A DNA stretch of 64,000 nt from Candidatus Melainabacteria bacterium (GCA_003963305.1 RXJR01000001.1:248001-312000), one strand, 5' to 3'; shown: positions 16,913 through 26,300, counted from the first letter of the stretch. Program-made: numbers and translations. The notes: a model not told the origin generated them from the sequence alone.

Positions 16913-18235
16913 ATGTGGAATAGTCAGATTGAGAGTCTGGCCAGAGCCGACCTCGAGCAGTTGCAACTACAGCGACTGATTCAGACGGCTCATCGCACTT
17001 ACGAACGCGTGCCCTTTTACAAAAAAGGTTTCGATGAGGCCGGCATACGACCAGATTCAATCAAGTCGCTTGCCGACCTCAAACATCTGCCTTTTACGCG
17101 CAAAACCGACCTGCGCGAGAATTATCCGTTCGGGCTATTTTCAGAACCTCTAAGCGGCGTCAACCGGCTGCACTGCTCATCGGGCACTAAAGGCAAGCCG
17201 ACAGTCGTTGGCTATACAAAAGCCGACATCGAGAATTGGGCAGAGGTTGTAGCTCGCTCGCTTGCTGCTGCCGGCGCCCGCCCGGGCGATATCATTCACA
17301 ACAGCTATGGATACGGACTTTTCACCGGTGGACTCGGAGTGCACTATGGCGCCGAGAAATTGGGGGCGACTGTTGTCCCCGCATCTGGTGGCAGAACCCA
17401 ACAGCAGATTTTGCTGCTGCAAGATTTCAAAGCAAGAATTCTGTGCTCGACACCTTCCTACGCTCTCAATATAGCCTACACGCTGCAGGAGCTTAACATC
17501 GAACGAGATTCCATCAACCTTGATATTGGAATCTTCGGCGCCGAACCGTGGACCGAAGAGTTCAGAACTCAGATTGAAGGTCTGCTAAAAATTCGAGCTC
17601 TCGATATTTATGGACTGAGTGAAGTTATGGGTCCGGGAGTATCAATGGAGTGCCTGCAGGGCAGAAGTGGATTGCACATCTGGGAAGACCATTTCTTGCC
17701 GGAGATTATCGATCCCCAAACAGGCGAACAACTGCCTTACGGCGCGGAAGGTGAACTCGTCTTCACCTCGCTGACCAAAGAAGCAATTCCAGTGATTCGT
17801 TATCGCACAGGCGATATCTCGAAACTGAACATCGAGCGCTGTGCTTGCGGACGCACAATGGTGCGAATGGCTCGCGTCAAAGCCCGTCTTGACGACATGC
17901 TGATCATTCGCGGCGTTAATCTCTATCCATCCGAAATTGAGAAAGTACTGATGCAGATAGACGAGCTGGCACCACACTATCAGCTCGTTCTCGAACGCAA
18001 AAAGGCACTGGACACGCTGGAAGTGCAGGTGGAAATTACTGAGCACTTGTTGCAGCGTTTCGGCAAGTTCGAAGATGGTCAGGTTGAACTTTCCTCGCTC
18101 ACTGAAAAAATTCAAGCATTACTGAAAGACGGAATGGGTCTGACAGCAGATGTCACCCTTCTGAAACCGAAGTCGATTGCGCGCAGCGAGGGCAAAGCCG
18201 TTCGCGTTATCGACCGAAGAAAAGAGAATAACTAG
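16913..18235 (+). CDS. paaK: Phenylacetate-CoA ligase-type enzyme
   Basis: This adenylate-forming ligase attaches CoA to an aromatic acid, classically phenylacetate. It carries the phosphate-binding motif '[16 protein letters not shown]' (about 88-102), '[17 protein letters not shown]' (substrate/adenine region), '[10 protein letters not shown]' and the late '[18 protein letters not shown]' hinge. The 440-residue length matches PaaK (about 437). The frame is open from a GTG at 16889, but the ATG at 16913 gives the usual N-terminus. It follows the PaaA-like gene by 83 bases and nearly touches the thioesterase gene. The family is certain; substrate could be phenylacetate, benzoate or a related acid. 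Confidence 0.85.
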   Translation: MWNSQIESLARADLEQLQLQRLIQTAHRTYERVPFYKKGFDEAGIRPDSIKSLADLKHLPFTRKTDLRENYPFGLFSEPLSGVNRLHCSSGTKGKPTVVGYTKADIENWAEVVARSLAAAGARPGDIIHNSYGYGLFTGGLGVHYGAEKLGATVVPASGGRTQQQILLLQDFKARILCSTPSYALNIAYTLQELNIERDSINLDIGIFGAEPWTEEFRTQIEGLLKIRALDIYGLSEVMGPGVSMECLQGRSGLHIWEDHFLPEIIDPQTGEQLPYGAEGELVFTSLTKEAIPVIRYRTGDISKLNIERCACGRTMVRMARVKARLDDMLIIRGVNLYPSEIEKVLMQIDELAPHYQLVLERKKALDTLEVQVEITEHLLQRFGKFEDGQVELSSLTEKIQALLKDGMGLTADVTLLKPKSIARSEGKAVRVIDRRKENN

Positions 18236-18267
18236 CCAGAGTGGCTTACCGGAAAAGGAGAGTCGGG

Positions 18268-18717
18268 ATGAAGGCGGGATTGGAAATCGGGCAGTCTGCG
18301 GAGATAGATATTCTAGTCACCAAAGACATGCGCACTGAATTCGTCGGCGAAACAGTGCACGATTTGTACTCGACCTCCGACCTCGTCAACCATATCGAAT
18401 GGGCTGCACGTAAATGCCTGATGCCCTTTCTAGAAACCACGGAAGAAAGCATGGTTTCTCACGTAGACATATCGCACCTGACCCTGACCGTTACGGGCAT
18501 GAATGTGCGCGTCAAGGCGACAGTGAGCGAAATCAGAGACAAAAAAATCGTTTGCGACGTAGAAGCTTTCAACACGCGCGGCAAAATTGCCCGCGGCACA
18601 GTAACGCAATCAATAATTGAACGAACCTGGCTCGAAAACAAAATGAAAGAGCTTTCGCTCATCAATCAGCTCGCGCTGAACTTTCAGGTAGCAGCTGCAG
18701 AACAATCCAAACGATAG
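18268..18717 (+). CDS. Hotdog-fold thioesterase, FlK-like
   Basis: A 149-residue protein with the layout of FlK-type acyl-CoA thioesterases: an N-terminal helix region 'TSDLVNHIEWAARKCL', a central 'VDISHLTLTVTGMNVRVKA' strand-turn with candidate catalytic His70, and 'VEAFNTRGKIARGTVTQSII' at the end of the fold. It probably hydrolyses an aromatic or short acyl-CoA, releasing trapped CoA in this pathway, as PaaI/PaaY do for classical phenylacetate degradation. A GTG at 18241 extends the frame, but AGGAG nine bases before the ATG at 18268 supports that start. It lies 32 bases after the paaK stop and ten before the EthD-like gene. Confidence 0.65.
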   Translation: MKAGLEIGQSAEIDILVTKDMRTEFVGETVHDLYSTSDLVNHIEWAARKCLMPFLETTEESMVSHVDISHLTLTVTGMNVRVKATVSEIRDKKIVCDVEAFNTRGKIARGTVTQSIIERTWLENKMKELSLINQLALNFQVAAAEQSKR

Positions 18718-18727
18718 AGGAAAAAAA

Positions 18728-19051
18728 ATGGTCAAGCTCGTTGCACTATATAAGAAACCCGCGAACGTACAGGACTTCGACGACCAGTATTTCAATACTC
18801 ACTTGCCGCTAGCCAACAAGATGCCGGGCTTGAAGAAAGTCGAAGTTGCACGCATAACAGGCAGCCCGGCAGGCGAATCAGAATATCACCTCATGGCAGA
18901 ACTCTACTTTGACAGCAAAGAAGACATGCAAGCTGCAATGTCGTCGCCCGAAGGACGTGCTTCAACGAAAAACCTGATGAGTTTCGCCAAGGACGTTGCA
19001 TACTTTATGTTTGCGGACATCGAAAAGATACCCGCCGGCGCCAACACTTAA
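18728..19051 (+). CDS. EthD-family small protein
   Basis: A 107-residue alpha-beta protein of the EthD family (dimeric ferredoxin-like fold): 'LVALYKKPANVQDFDDQYF' is the typical first strand and helix, and 'HLPLANKMPGLKKVEV' carries the family histidine and PG turn. EthD-like proteins accompany many ring-oxidation and ether-degradation genes; their roles range from unknown helper to monooxygenase or decarboxylase. A purine-rich aggaaaaaaa precedes the ATG. Its place between the thioesterase and the crotonases suggests a pathway role. Confidence 0.75.
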   Translation: MVKLVALYKKPANVQDFDDQYFNTHLPLANKMPGLKKVEVARITGSPAGESEYHLMAELYFDSKEDMQAAMSSPEGRASTKNLMSFAKDVAYFMFADIEKIPAGANT

Positions 19052-19092
19052 ATAATTCGCTTCTTCTAAACGAGCAAACAAGGAGCCTGAAT

Positions 19093-20043
19093 ATGGCGCA
19101 ATCGCCTTCGATCGAAACTTCCATCACAGGCGCAGCGCCTGAATCATTTGGGTTTCGCCGAATCATCTACGCAAAGAACGGTTTCGTATCCACAATTACG
19201 ATCAACCGCCCCGACGTACTCAACTGCTTCGACTACACCACCTTGAAAGAGCTGGCGACAGCCTTTCTTGATTCCAGCGTCGATGACAAGATTGCCGTGA
19301 TCGTCATTACAGGCACTGGCGACAAAGCATTCTGCACTGGAGCCGACCTGAAAGAGCAGGATGAGCACATTCTCAAGAAGCCGAATGATTATTACAAGTG
19401 GATGTACGCGTTCATCGAAATGCACGATCGCTTGCGCAATATCGGAAAGCCTACAATCGCCAGATTGAACGGCATGGTAGTAGGCGGCGGTAACGAGCTC
19501 AACATGGCTTGCGACCTGGCTGTAGCTGCAGACCATGTCACCATCAAACAAGTCGGAGCAGCCAGAGGCAGTGTCGCAGCCGGTGGCGCCACACAGTGGT
19601 TGCCACTGATTATCGGTGACCGCCGGGCTCGCGAAATGCTCCTCTTGTGCGAAAACATCGACGCTTACACAGCGCTTGATTGGGGACTGGTCAACCAGGT
19701 GGTTCCATACTCGATGCTCGACGAAGCGGTGAATAAGTTAGCCGAAAAATTGTATGACAAGCTGCCTGAATGCACTCGCTATACCAAACAGCAGCTCAAT
19801 TTCTGGCGCGATTTCTCATGGTCGATGACTATTGGACACGCGCGCGATTGGCTGTCACTACATGCAGGCGCGCCGGAAACTGCAGACGGCTTGAGAGCGT
19901 TCCGCAAAAAAACAGAAATGGATTACGCCGCGATTCGGGCACGAGCATCCCAACCGGCAGAAGGTGCAAAATGCAAATCTTGCAATTCGCACTTACCTGC
20001 AGGATTTAAATTCTGCGGCGCATGCGGAGAAAAAATAGAGTAA
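19093..20043 (+). CDS. Crotonase-family enzyme with C-terminal zinc ribbon
   Basis: Residues 20-270 form an enoyl-CoA hydratase/isomerase domain: 'INRPDVLNCFDY', the oxyanion-hole block 'FCTGADLKEQ', 'GMVVGGGNELNMACDLAVAA' and 'RGSVAAGGATQWLPLIIG'. The usual Glu in the 'PE..LG' block is not evident, so ring hydrolysis (BadI- or Oah-like) is as possible as simple hydration. The C-terminus adds 'CKSC...CGACGEKIE', a four-cysteine zinc ribbon that crotonases normally lack. It may mediate protein contacts, as the DUF35-type zinc ribbons of acyl-CoA enzymes do. AAGGAG sits eight bases before the ATG. Confidence 0.75.
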   Translation: MAQSPSIETSITGAAPESFGFRRIIYAKNGFVSTITINRPDVLNCFDYTTLKELATAFLDSSVDDKIAVIVITGTGDKAFCTGADLKEQDEHILKKPNDYYKWMYAFIEMHDRLRNIGKPTIARLNGMVVGGGNELNMACDLAVAADHVTIKQVGAARGSVAAGGATQWLPLIIGDRRAREMLLLCENIDAYTALDWGLVNQVVPYSMLDEAVNKLAEKLYDKLPECTRYTKQQLNFWRDFSWSMTIGHARDWLSLHAGAPETADGLRAFRKKTEMDYAAIRARASQPAEGAKCKSCNSHLPAGFKFCGACGEKIE

Positions 20044-20091
20044 AGATTTTGGACGGAAGACCGCCGAACCAGTACACACAAGGAGATGGAG

Positions 20092-20874
20092 ATGATGACT
20101 TTGACCTATCAGAACATAACCACAGCGGTTGAAGATCAAATCGGGATCGTTACTTTGAATCGACCCAAAGTGCTGAACGCCCTCAACCATGAATTGATGG
20201 GCGAGTTAGTCAAAGCCCTCGAAGCTTTCGACCGTGACGACGCCGTTCGCGTTATCGTTCTCACCGGTGGGGAGCGCGCCTTTGCTGCCGGCGCCGACAT
20301 CAAAGAGATGTCGGAAGAAACCACAGTCAGCATCATGGACAAAGATCAGTTCTCGACCTGGGATCGCATCAAACTGATCAGAAAGCCTATAATTGCCGCC
20401 GTAAGCGGCTACGCTCTGGGTGGAGGTTGCGAGCTCGTCATGAACTGCGACATCATCGTCGCCTCCGAAACAGCACAATTCGGACAACCTGAAATCAATC
20501 TTGGTGTCATACCTGGTGCCGGTGGAACTCAGCGCTTAACGCGCATCGTCGGCAAGTACAAAGCCATGGAACTTATCCTCACCGGTCGTCCATTCACAGC
20601 CAATGAAGCCTTGCAGCTGGGATTGGTGAACAAAGTCGCCCCAGTGGAACTGTTCCTCGAAGAAGCAAAGACAATGGCTAAAGAGATCGCAAAGAAATCA
20701 CCAATTGCGGTGAAGCTGGCTAAAGAGGCAATCATGAAGACGTTCGAAACCACCTTGAATGAAGGGCTGCAGTTCGAACGCAAAAACTTCTACATGCTGT
20801 TCTCATCGGAAGATCAGAAGGAAGGAATGAAAGCATTTATGGAAAAACGACAAGCGTCATTCAAGGGACGTTAG
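20092..20874 (+). CDS. paaF: Enoyl-CoA hydratase, PaaF-like
   Basis: A canonical 260-residue crotonase that hydrates trans-enoyl-CoA. The oxyanion block is 'FAAGADIKEM'. The two catalytic glutamates are in 'FGQPEINLGVIPGAGGTQ' and 'GKYKAMELILTG', both aligning with the rat enzyme. The upstream AGGAG (20081-20085) is directly against the first ATG at 20086, so the ATG at 20092 is more likely. It lies 48 bases after the zinc-ribbon crotonase and 42 before the PaaG-like gene. In this context it should act in the beta-oxidation-like lower part of an aromatic-CoA pathway. Confidence 0.8.
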   Translation: MMTLTYQNITTAVEDQIGIVTLNRPKVLNALNHELMGELVKALEAFDRDDAVRVIVLTGGERAFAAGADIKEMSEETTVSIMDKDQFSTWDRIKLIRKPIIAAVSGYALGGGCELVMNCDIIVASETAQFGQPEINLGVIPGAGGTQRLTRIVGKYKAMELILTGRPFTANEALQLGLVNKVAPVELFLEEAKTMAKEIAKKSPIAVKLAKEAIMKTFETTLNEGLQFERKNFYMLFSSEDQKEGMKAFMEKRQASFKGR

Positions 20875-20916
20875 ATCATCTTTGTGAAACCGCCAGAAGT
20901 AATCAGGAGCAAAACA

Positions 20917-21714
20917 ATGGCTGAAGAAAATATTCTGCTGATCGAAAAGAAGAATGGTGTCGGAATCATCACTCTCAATCGACCAGACAAATTGAACGCA
21001 TTTAACGACGAGTTGACCTTCTCTGTGCAAGACGCACTGAAGGAAATGGAGAAAGACGCCACGGTGCGGGCAATCGTAATCACCGGTGCAGGACGAGGAT
21101 TCTGCTCTGGACAAGACCTGCAAAGCCGTAGCATCAGCCAGGACATGGGTCAGCGACCATCACTGGGTGATTCCATCCGTCGCCGTTACAATCCAATCAT
21201 TTTGAAACTGCGAAAAATCGAGAAACCAGTAATCGCCGCCGTCAATGGTGTCGCCGCTGGTGCAGGCGCTAGCCTGGCATTTGCCTGCGACTTACGCATC
21301 GCGGCAGAAAATACAGTATTTATTCAGTCGTTCACGAAAGTCGGTCTCGTTCCAGACTCTGGTTCCACTTTCATGTTGCCTCGTTTGATTGGCGTAACCA
21401 GAGCCTTCGAACTAATGCTTTCAGCCGATAAACTCGATGCAGCTGAAGCGCTGCGCCTGGGTCTCGTAAACAAAGTAGTTCCTGCAGACAATTTGATGAC
21501 AGAAGCAATTGCACTTGCAGAAAAGATTGCCGCCGGTCCCTCAAAGGCATTCGGTCTGACTAAGCGCGCAGTAAATCGTGCCATCTTTTCGGATCTTGAA
21601 GAACTGCTCGAATACGAAGCCAGCTTGCAAGAAATTGCAGGACGCAGCGACGACTTCGCTGAAGGCGTCAAAGCTTTCGTCGAGAAGCGCACGCCTGCCT
21701 ATACTGGCAAATAA
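20917..21714 (+). CDS. paaG: Enoyl-CoA isomerase/hydratase, PaaG-like
   Basis: PaaG isomerises ring-1,2-epoxyphenylacetyl-CoA to the oxepin and later shifts a double bond. The protein (265 residues) shows the PaaG-type 'FCSGQDLQSR', 'AGAGASLAFACDLRIAA' and the family-specific 'TKVGLVPDSGSTFMLPRLIG', in which an aspartate replaces a glutamate of the hydratases. 'AGGAG' sits seven bases before the ATG at 20917; the GTG at 20884 has no such signal. It is the last gene before a strong terminator. Its presence argues that the operon handles an epoxide/oxepin intermediate, in line with the PaaA-like protein. Confidence 0.8.
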   Translation: MAEENILLIEKKNGVGIITLNRPDKLNAFNDELTFSVQDALKEMEKDATVRAIVITGAGRGFCSGQDLQSRSISQDMGQRPSLGDSIRRRYNPIILKLRKIEKPVIAAVNGVAAGAGASLAFACDLRIAAENTVFIQSFTKVGLVPDSGSTFMLPRLIGVTRAFELMLSADKLDAAEALRLGLVNKVVPADNLMTEAIALAEKIAAGPSKAFGLTKRAVNRAIFSDLEELLEYEASLQEIAGRSDDFAEGVKAFVEKRTPAYTGK

Positions 21715-21732
21715 GCGCCCGTGATTCAAGCA

Positions 21733-21768
21733 AAAGAGGGGATGAGTTTTCACATCATCCCCTCTTTT
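21733..21768 (+). terminator. Intrinsic terminator of the aromatic-CoA operon
   Basis: AAAGAGGGGATGA pairs perfectly with TCATCCCCTCTTT over a 9-base loop and ends in a T-run, 18 bases after the PaaG-like stop. A textbook rho-independent terminator that sets the operon's end. Confidence 0.85.
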
Positions 21769-21825
21769 CAATGATCATCATAAGATTGGCGCGGAACAAT
21801 TCTCACACAATACGTCATTGAAACC

Positions 21826-22506
21826 ATGAGCTTAAGTCTTACAACCAAAGCCATCCTGGGTGCTCTGACCACACCACTGTTCCTTGGCGTGCCTGTATTC
21901 CTTGCGGCGGGCACCCTGAATTTCTGGCAAGGCTGGGCATTCGTGACTGTATTCTGGGTGGCAACCGCTTTGCACACCGCGGATTTGATCAAAAACGATC
22001 CGGAACTGCTGAGAAGACGAATGAAAGCAGGTCCCCGAGCAGAGAAGCGCAGCGCCCAGAAACTGATCATGGTTCTTTTCGTAGGGTTTTTTGTCTTGCT
22101 CCCAATCGTTGGCGGTCTTGATCATCGCACAGGCTGGTCGCATATGCCGGTGTGGCTTGTAATTCTTGGAGACCTCCTGATTGCGCTGAGCTATTTACTC
22201 TTCCACTTTGTCTTCAGGCAAAACCGATTCGCTGCCGCGACTATTCAAGTCGAGCAAGATCAGAAAGTTGTATCAACCGGACTTTATGGAATCGTTCGCC
22301 ACCCCATGTATTGCGGCGCCGTAACTTTATTAGTTGGAATGGCGCTGGCGCTGGCTTCCTATCCGGCTCTCGTGCTGGCCATTCTCGGTCTTCCGTCATT
22401 GCACTGGCGCATAGAGGACGAAGAGAAGTGTTTGATAGAAGAGCTTCCCGGCTACGATGAGTACCGAAAACAAGTACGCTGGCGGCTTATCCCGGGCTTG
22501 TACTGA
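21826..22506 (+). CDS. ICMT-family membrane methyltransferase-like protein
   Basis: A 226-residue protein with five or so membrane helices and the C-terminal signature 'GLYGIVRHPMYCGAVTLL' followed by 'RIEDEEKCLIEELPGYDEY', characteristic of isoprenylcysteine carboxyl methyltransferase and phospholipid methyltransferase relatives. These bind S-adenosylmethionine in the membrane. Bacteria have no prenylated CaaX proteins, so the substrate is probably a lipid or small molecule. It lies alone after the operon terminator and is convergent with the kinase gene at 22562. Confidence 0.75.
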   Translation: MSLSLTTKAILGALTTPLFLGVPVFLAAGTLNFWQGWAFVTVFWVATALHTADLIKNDPELLRRRMKAGPRAEKRSAQKLIMVLFVGFFVLLPIVGGLDHRTGWSHMPVWLVILGDLLIALSYLLFHFVFRQNRFAAATIQVEQDQKVVSTGLYGIVRHPMYCGAVTLLVGMALALASYPALVLAILGLPSLHWRIEDEEKCLIEELPGYDEYRKQVRWRLIPGLY

Positions 22507-22561
22507 CCTGCCCGATGCAACATATCGCCACAGTGAACGCTGTCAAACTTTGCCCTGGCGT

Positions 22562-23986
22562 TCAGGCAGTCGTTGCGGATTGCATTCGTCGCAGTACAGG
22601 CAGCAGTTGGGCGGCGGACTGATATCGATCTCTCACTTCCATAGCCGTGCAGGACGTGACTATCTCAGCTACATCATCCGAGACTTCTGCATTCAAAGTT
22701 TTCGGGTTGGAGGTGGAAAGAGCTTCAGGCTCCTTACCCGTCAAACAGTAGTACATTGTGCAGCCGAGAGCGTAGATATCGCTCTGCACAACGGCTTTGC
22801 CGCGAAATTGCTCGGGGGCTATAAAGGACTGTTTGCCGACGAAAGTACCTGTCGCTTTACTTAAAAATTCATTCGATGCACCAAAATCGATGACCACAAG
22901 CGTGCCATCTTCTCGAAGAACAAGATTATCAGGGCTGAAATCACGATGCAGGATTGGTGGCTCTTGCTCGTGCAAATACTTCAGTATAGTCGCTGCCTGC
23001 ACCGCCCATTCCAGCACTGTGGCTTCTTTCTGAGCGCCGTGTTGCTTGACGAATTGTCGCAGGTCCTGACCGTTGACATACTCCAACATCAGATAATTCC
23101 GACCTGACTCTCCGAAACTATCCAGCACTGAAACTACACCCGGATGAACCAACTTCATCAGAAACTTGGCCTCACGTTCAAACAGTTCTTTTGCCTTTTC
23201 GCTCACCTGCGTAGCTCCATCTTCAGGCAAGACAGCCTCTTTCAGAACGACCAGCTTAGAATCATCCAGCTGACACAAATAGACTGCAGCGAGCCCGCCC
23301 AGTGAAAGCTGCCGAACGACTTTCAGACTACCGTTCCGCAATACCTGCCCGGGAGCAAGCGGCATAAATGTGGTAGAGGAAAAGCGCCTGCGCAGCTCGT
23401 CTTCCCACATAGCGGTGTAGCTGAGGCTGCCCTCCTGAACTGTTTGAGTTTTAAATGTGTCTTGCAACAACTGCAAACTTGGATCGCGCTCACAATCAAC
23501 GCCCCACATTTCTATCGCCAGCAACATCTGTTCGATCTCCCCAGGCTTCATGTTTCCCAGATCGAGCTTGAGAGGACGCCCACTGGCAAAATAGAAAACC
23601 AACTTCTTACCGGCGAGATCCGTTGAATCATTAGTCACAACATCGATTTTTCTAATGGCTGACCAGGGAACATACCTGTTACCCGGTCGTAAAAGAATGG
23701 GGAAGCGAATGCCGTTCTTATCCAGCAACAAACTATTGTTCGATAAAACTCGCATCGAAAGAAGGCAACAAACTGCAAGCGCGATGTAGGAGAGAGGAAC
23801 TCCCAGCCAATTTATCATCGATGCATCCAACACATGCTGAATTAAAGCCGTAACGAGAGCAATCACACCAACGATGCCGATGAATGGTGCAACGATACCC
23901 CAGATAGGAAATGTCAACCGCAAAGCCGTCGATGCGGTCTTGATCACAGGTGATTCATAGCTTGTTGTTACAGTTAACTCGGCCAT
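22562..23986 (-). CDS. Membrane Ser/Thr protein kinase (second of tandem pair)
   Basis: The N-terminal ~85 residues contain two membrane segments and a PH-like 'LDKNGIRFPILLRPGNRYVPWSA' part. The kinase domain follows from about residue 215: Gly-rich loop 'LSLGGLAAVYLC', lysine in 'VVLKEA', catalytic loop 'HRDFSPDN', 'VIDFGAS', 'FIAPEQFRGKA' and 'SDIYALGCTMYYCLTGKEP'. The catalytic-loop lysine of HRDxKxxN is Ser here. Catalytic Asp and DFG are intact, so it could be active. Its ATG overlaps the stop of the upstream kinase by one base (TGATG), a sign of coupled translation. Substrates are unknown. Confidence 0.85.
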   Translation of the reverse strand: MAELTVTTSYESPVIKTASTALRLTFPIWGIVAPFIGIVGVIALVTALIQHVLDASMINWLGVPLSYIALAVCCLLSMRVLSNNSLLLDKNGIRFPILLRPGNRYVPWSAIRKIDVVTNDSTDLAGKKLVFYFASGRPLKLDLGNMKPGEIEQMLLAIEMWGVDCERDPSLQLLQDTFKTQTVQEGSLSYTAMWEDELRRRFSSTTFMPLAPGQVLRNGSLKVVRQLSLGGLAAVYLCQLDDSKLVVLKEAVLPEDGATQVSEKAKELFEREAKFLMKLVHPGVVSVLDSFGESGRNYLMLEYVNGQDLRQFVKQHGAQKEATVLEWAVQAATILKYLHEQEPPILHRDFSPDNLVLREDGTLVVIDFGASNEFLSKATGTFVGKQSFIAPEQFRGKAVVQSDIYALGCTMYYCLTGKEPEALSTSNPKTLNAEVSDDVAEIVTSCTAMEVRDRYQSAAQLLPVLRRMQSATTA

Positions 23987-26235
23987 CAGGCATCTACCTT
24001 CAATGCTTCTTTCTCGACTATTTTTATCGTATGCACTGTTTCATCATCACTGTTCACAGGTCCAGTATCACTGTTCGTAGCTCCGATATCGCTACTGTTA
24101 GCCGGCCCAGAATCGTCACCGCTGACTGTTGCATCATCACTGCTCGCCGGTCCGGCAACATCACTACCAGATTGTGCCGCTGACTCCACAGGCGCCTTAC
24201 CGAACGGCACCGAAAGCGCACTGACAATCTCATCCACGCTCTTATACCGGACGCCGCAATCAGCAGCGGTGCATCCCTGAATGACACTATCCATGGTTTC
24301 ACTAACAGCAGGCTGTGTCTCGCGTACTCGCGACTGCGTAATCGGCTCAGGGTCCTGCCCCGTCAACATATAGAACAGAGTTGCACCCATGGCGTAGATA
24401 TCACTTTGCGCAGTTGGTTTACCTCTAAATTGCTCAGCAGGCATGTATGCCTGTTTACCAACAACCAAGCCGGTTCCTTCTTCGTCATTCTGGGCAACGT
24501 TAAAGTCGATTAGCTTAAGCGTTCCGTCTTTCTGCAGAATCAAATTGTCAGGCGTGAAGTCTCGATGAATAATACCTTTGCTATGCAAATAATCGAGCAC
24601 AGTACACATTTGAGCGGCGAGCTCTTTGACCTGGTCTTCAGGCATGGCACCGCGATCTTCGATGATCTGTCGCAACGATTTGCCGTCCACCCATTCGAGA
24701 ACGAGATAACCCCGATGATCTTCTACAAAGTAGTCTAACAATTTGACGATGTGATTACTTTCCAGATCGCGCAGTATTCGAGCCTCTTGCTCGAAACGCT
24801 CAAGCGCCTGTTTACGAATTTCCGCCTCGACAAATACTGGAATAATCGTTTCTTTGAGCACCACAGGCGCTGTGGAATGCTGAGTGTCGCCCACGTGATG
24901 TGTGCAGAGGTAAGCCGCGCCCTGGCCTCCAACACCGATTCTACGTTGCACCTCAAACTGCCCGTTATGTAAAACTCGACCGGCCGAAAGCGGTTCCAAA
25001 CTCTGACGCTCAGGTGGCGCCGCCAGAGATTGCAACCACAATTCCGTGTAGCTGTGCGCCTGCCGGGGCATCAGCGTCTCCATCAGAGCTGTATCCACAG
25101 CACAATGTGGTGCCCATCGTTCCAGGGCACGGCTGAATCGCGATCTATCTTCCGGTGTCAAGGCAGCCAACTCCAGATCCAACTTATTCTTTGAGGCACC
25201 ACGCAGCTGAATAAGCCAGTGGTCAGGACCCGCAGAAATAGTCGGTTTAACAAGCGAAGCAGCAGAAATATTTTTCCAGCTAGCGGCACTGACCGGCAAA
25301 TTGAATCTTCCCAACTTTAAGTTGAGCTGCGCTCCAGATGCGTCCATAACCAGACGATTAGGCTTCAGCAACAATTTCATCAACTGATAAAAAATAGGCG
25401 TCAGACAAACAAGCAAAACTAGCGCTACAGCAGGATTTGACACCATCGTCCAAAGGCTCGATATGCCATCACCGATATTTTTTCCGATCGCCGATTCCAT
25501 TGCCACAATCGTGTTAATCAGTTGCTCCTGAAACATAATTGTCGATTCCGGCGAGTAGCTGCCCAGAGGCACGGAGTAAACTCCTTTCACCATCGCCAAC
25601 CACAACGGTGTGGCAACCACAAAGGTCAGCGCCGGTCCGAGGCGAGACCAACTCTCTGCAGTCTCCATGAAAACCTTCTGTATATCCTTTAAAACGCGCC
25701 GAGAATAATATTTGATCTCAGTCCGATCGGCTTCTTCAAGAGCAGCTTTCCGCGCCAATTTCTTGCTTTTGCACAGCGTCGTAATTACAGGATCAATAGT
25801 GCAGTGCGGCACCCGATTTTCGATCAGATTGAGAAGCTTTTCAAAATCGTCATAGTGCAACCGGTTTAAATTGAGAGACAATTTGTTGCCGGCGCCGAAG
25901 TAGAGCAAAAGGGACGCAGGCGTAATACCATTCTGCGAATAAATCAGTCCGACAGAACGCAACTCAGCAAGTTTGTATTTGGAAAGACCGAGATGTATAT
26001 AAGTGTCATCGATTCGAATTTTGCGACGTAAAAGGTCATCTATAAAGTAAATCAACCCGACAACCAGAATGACCGGATAGCCCAGCTGGAAAGCGAAGTT
26101 GCCCAGCCGGGAGAGAATCCAACCGGCCAGCGGAATCAGTAAGTAAAACCAAAACGGCAAAAGGAACAACGCTTTGGCCCACAAAGCGGTGGCACTCCAG
26201 CGGTCGCCGTAAAGGATGATTTTATCGTTTGCCAA
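23986..26235 (-). CDS. Large membrane Ser/Thr protein kinase (first of tandem pair)
   Basis: This 749-residue protein has membrane segments near the N-terminus and around 200-300, PH-like segments between them, and a kinase domain from about 430: 'IGVGGQGAAYLC', 'VVLKETIIPV', 'HRDFTPDNLIL', 'KLIDFNVAQND', 'YMPAEQFRGKP', 'SDIYAMGATLFYMLTG'. DFG is changed to DFN and the catalytic-loop lysine to Thr, so activity is uncertain. After the kinase lies a ~60-residue Ser/Asp/Gly-rich tail ('SGDDSGPANSSDIGATNSD') that could be phosphorylated. It is a clear paralogue of the next gene and overlaps it by one base. Confidence 0.85.
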   Translation of the reverse strand: MANDKIILYGDRWSATALWAKALFLLPFWFYLLIPLAGWILSRLGNFAFQLGYPVILVVGLIYFIDDLLRRKIRIDDTYIHLGLSKYKLAELRSVGLIYSQNGITPASLLLYFGAGNKLSLNLNRLHYDDFEKLLNLIENRVPHCTIDPVITTLCKSKKLARKAALEEADRTEIKYYSRRVLKDIQKVFMETAESWSRLGPALTFVVATPLWLAMVKGVYSVPLGSYSPESTIMFQEQLINTIVAMESAIGKNIGDGISSLWTMVSNPAVALVLLVCLTPIFYQLMKLLLKPNRLVMDASGAQLNLKLGRFNLPVSAASWKNISAASLVKPTISAGPDHWLIQLRGASKNKLDLELAALTPEDRSRFSRALERWAPHCAVDTALMETLMPRQAHSYTELWLQSLAAPPERQSLEPLSAGRVLHNGQFEVQRRIGVGGQGAAYLCTHHVGDTQHSTAPVVLKETIIPVFVEAEIRKQALERFEQEARILRDLESNHIVKLLDYFVEDHRGYLVLEWVDGKSLRQIIEDRGAMPEDQVKELAAQMCTVLDYLHSKGIIHRDFTPDNLILQKDGTLKLIDFNVAQNDEEGTGLVVGKQAYMPAEQFRGKPTAQSDIYAMGATLFYMLTGQDPEPITQSRVRETQPAVSETMDSVIQGCTAADCGVRYKSVDEIVSALSVPFGKAPVESAAQSGSDVAGPASSDDATVSGDDSGPANSSDIGATNSDTGPVNSDDETVHTIKIVEKEALKVDA

Positions 26236-26300
26236 ACTATAACCCGGCCTCTGTCATTACTCTTTTGCCCGGATTTTTTGTTCAGAAAGCGGGACAAATA

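Noticed and set aside
16083-21714. Complete classical phenylacetate operon
   Set aside because: PaaB, PaaC, PaaD, PaaE, PaaZ and PaaH are missing from the cluster.
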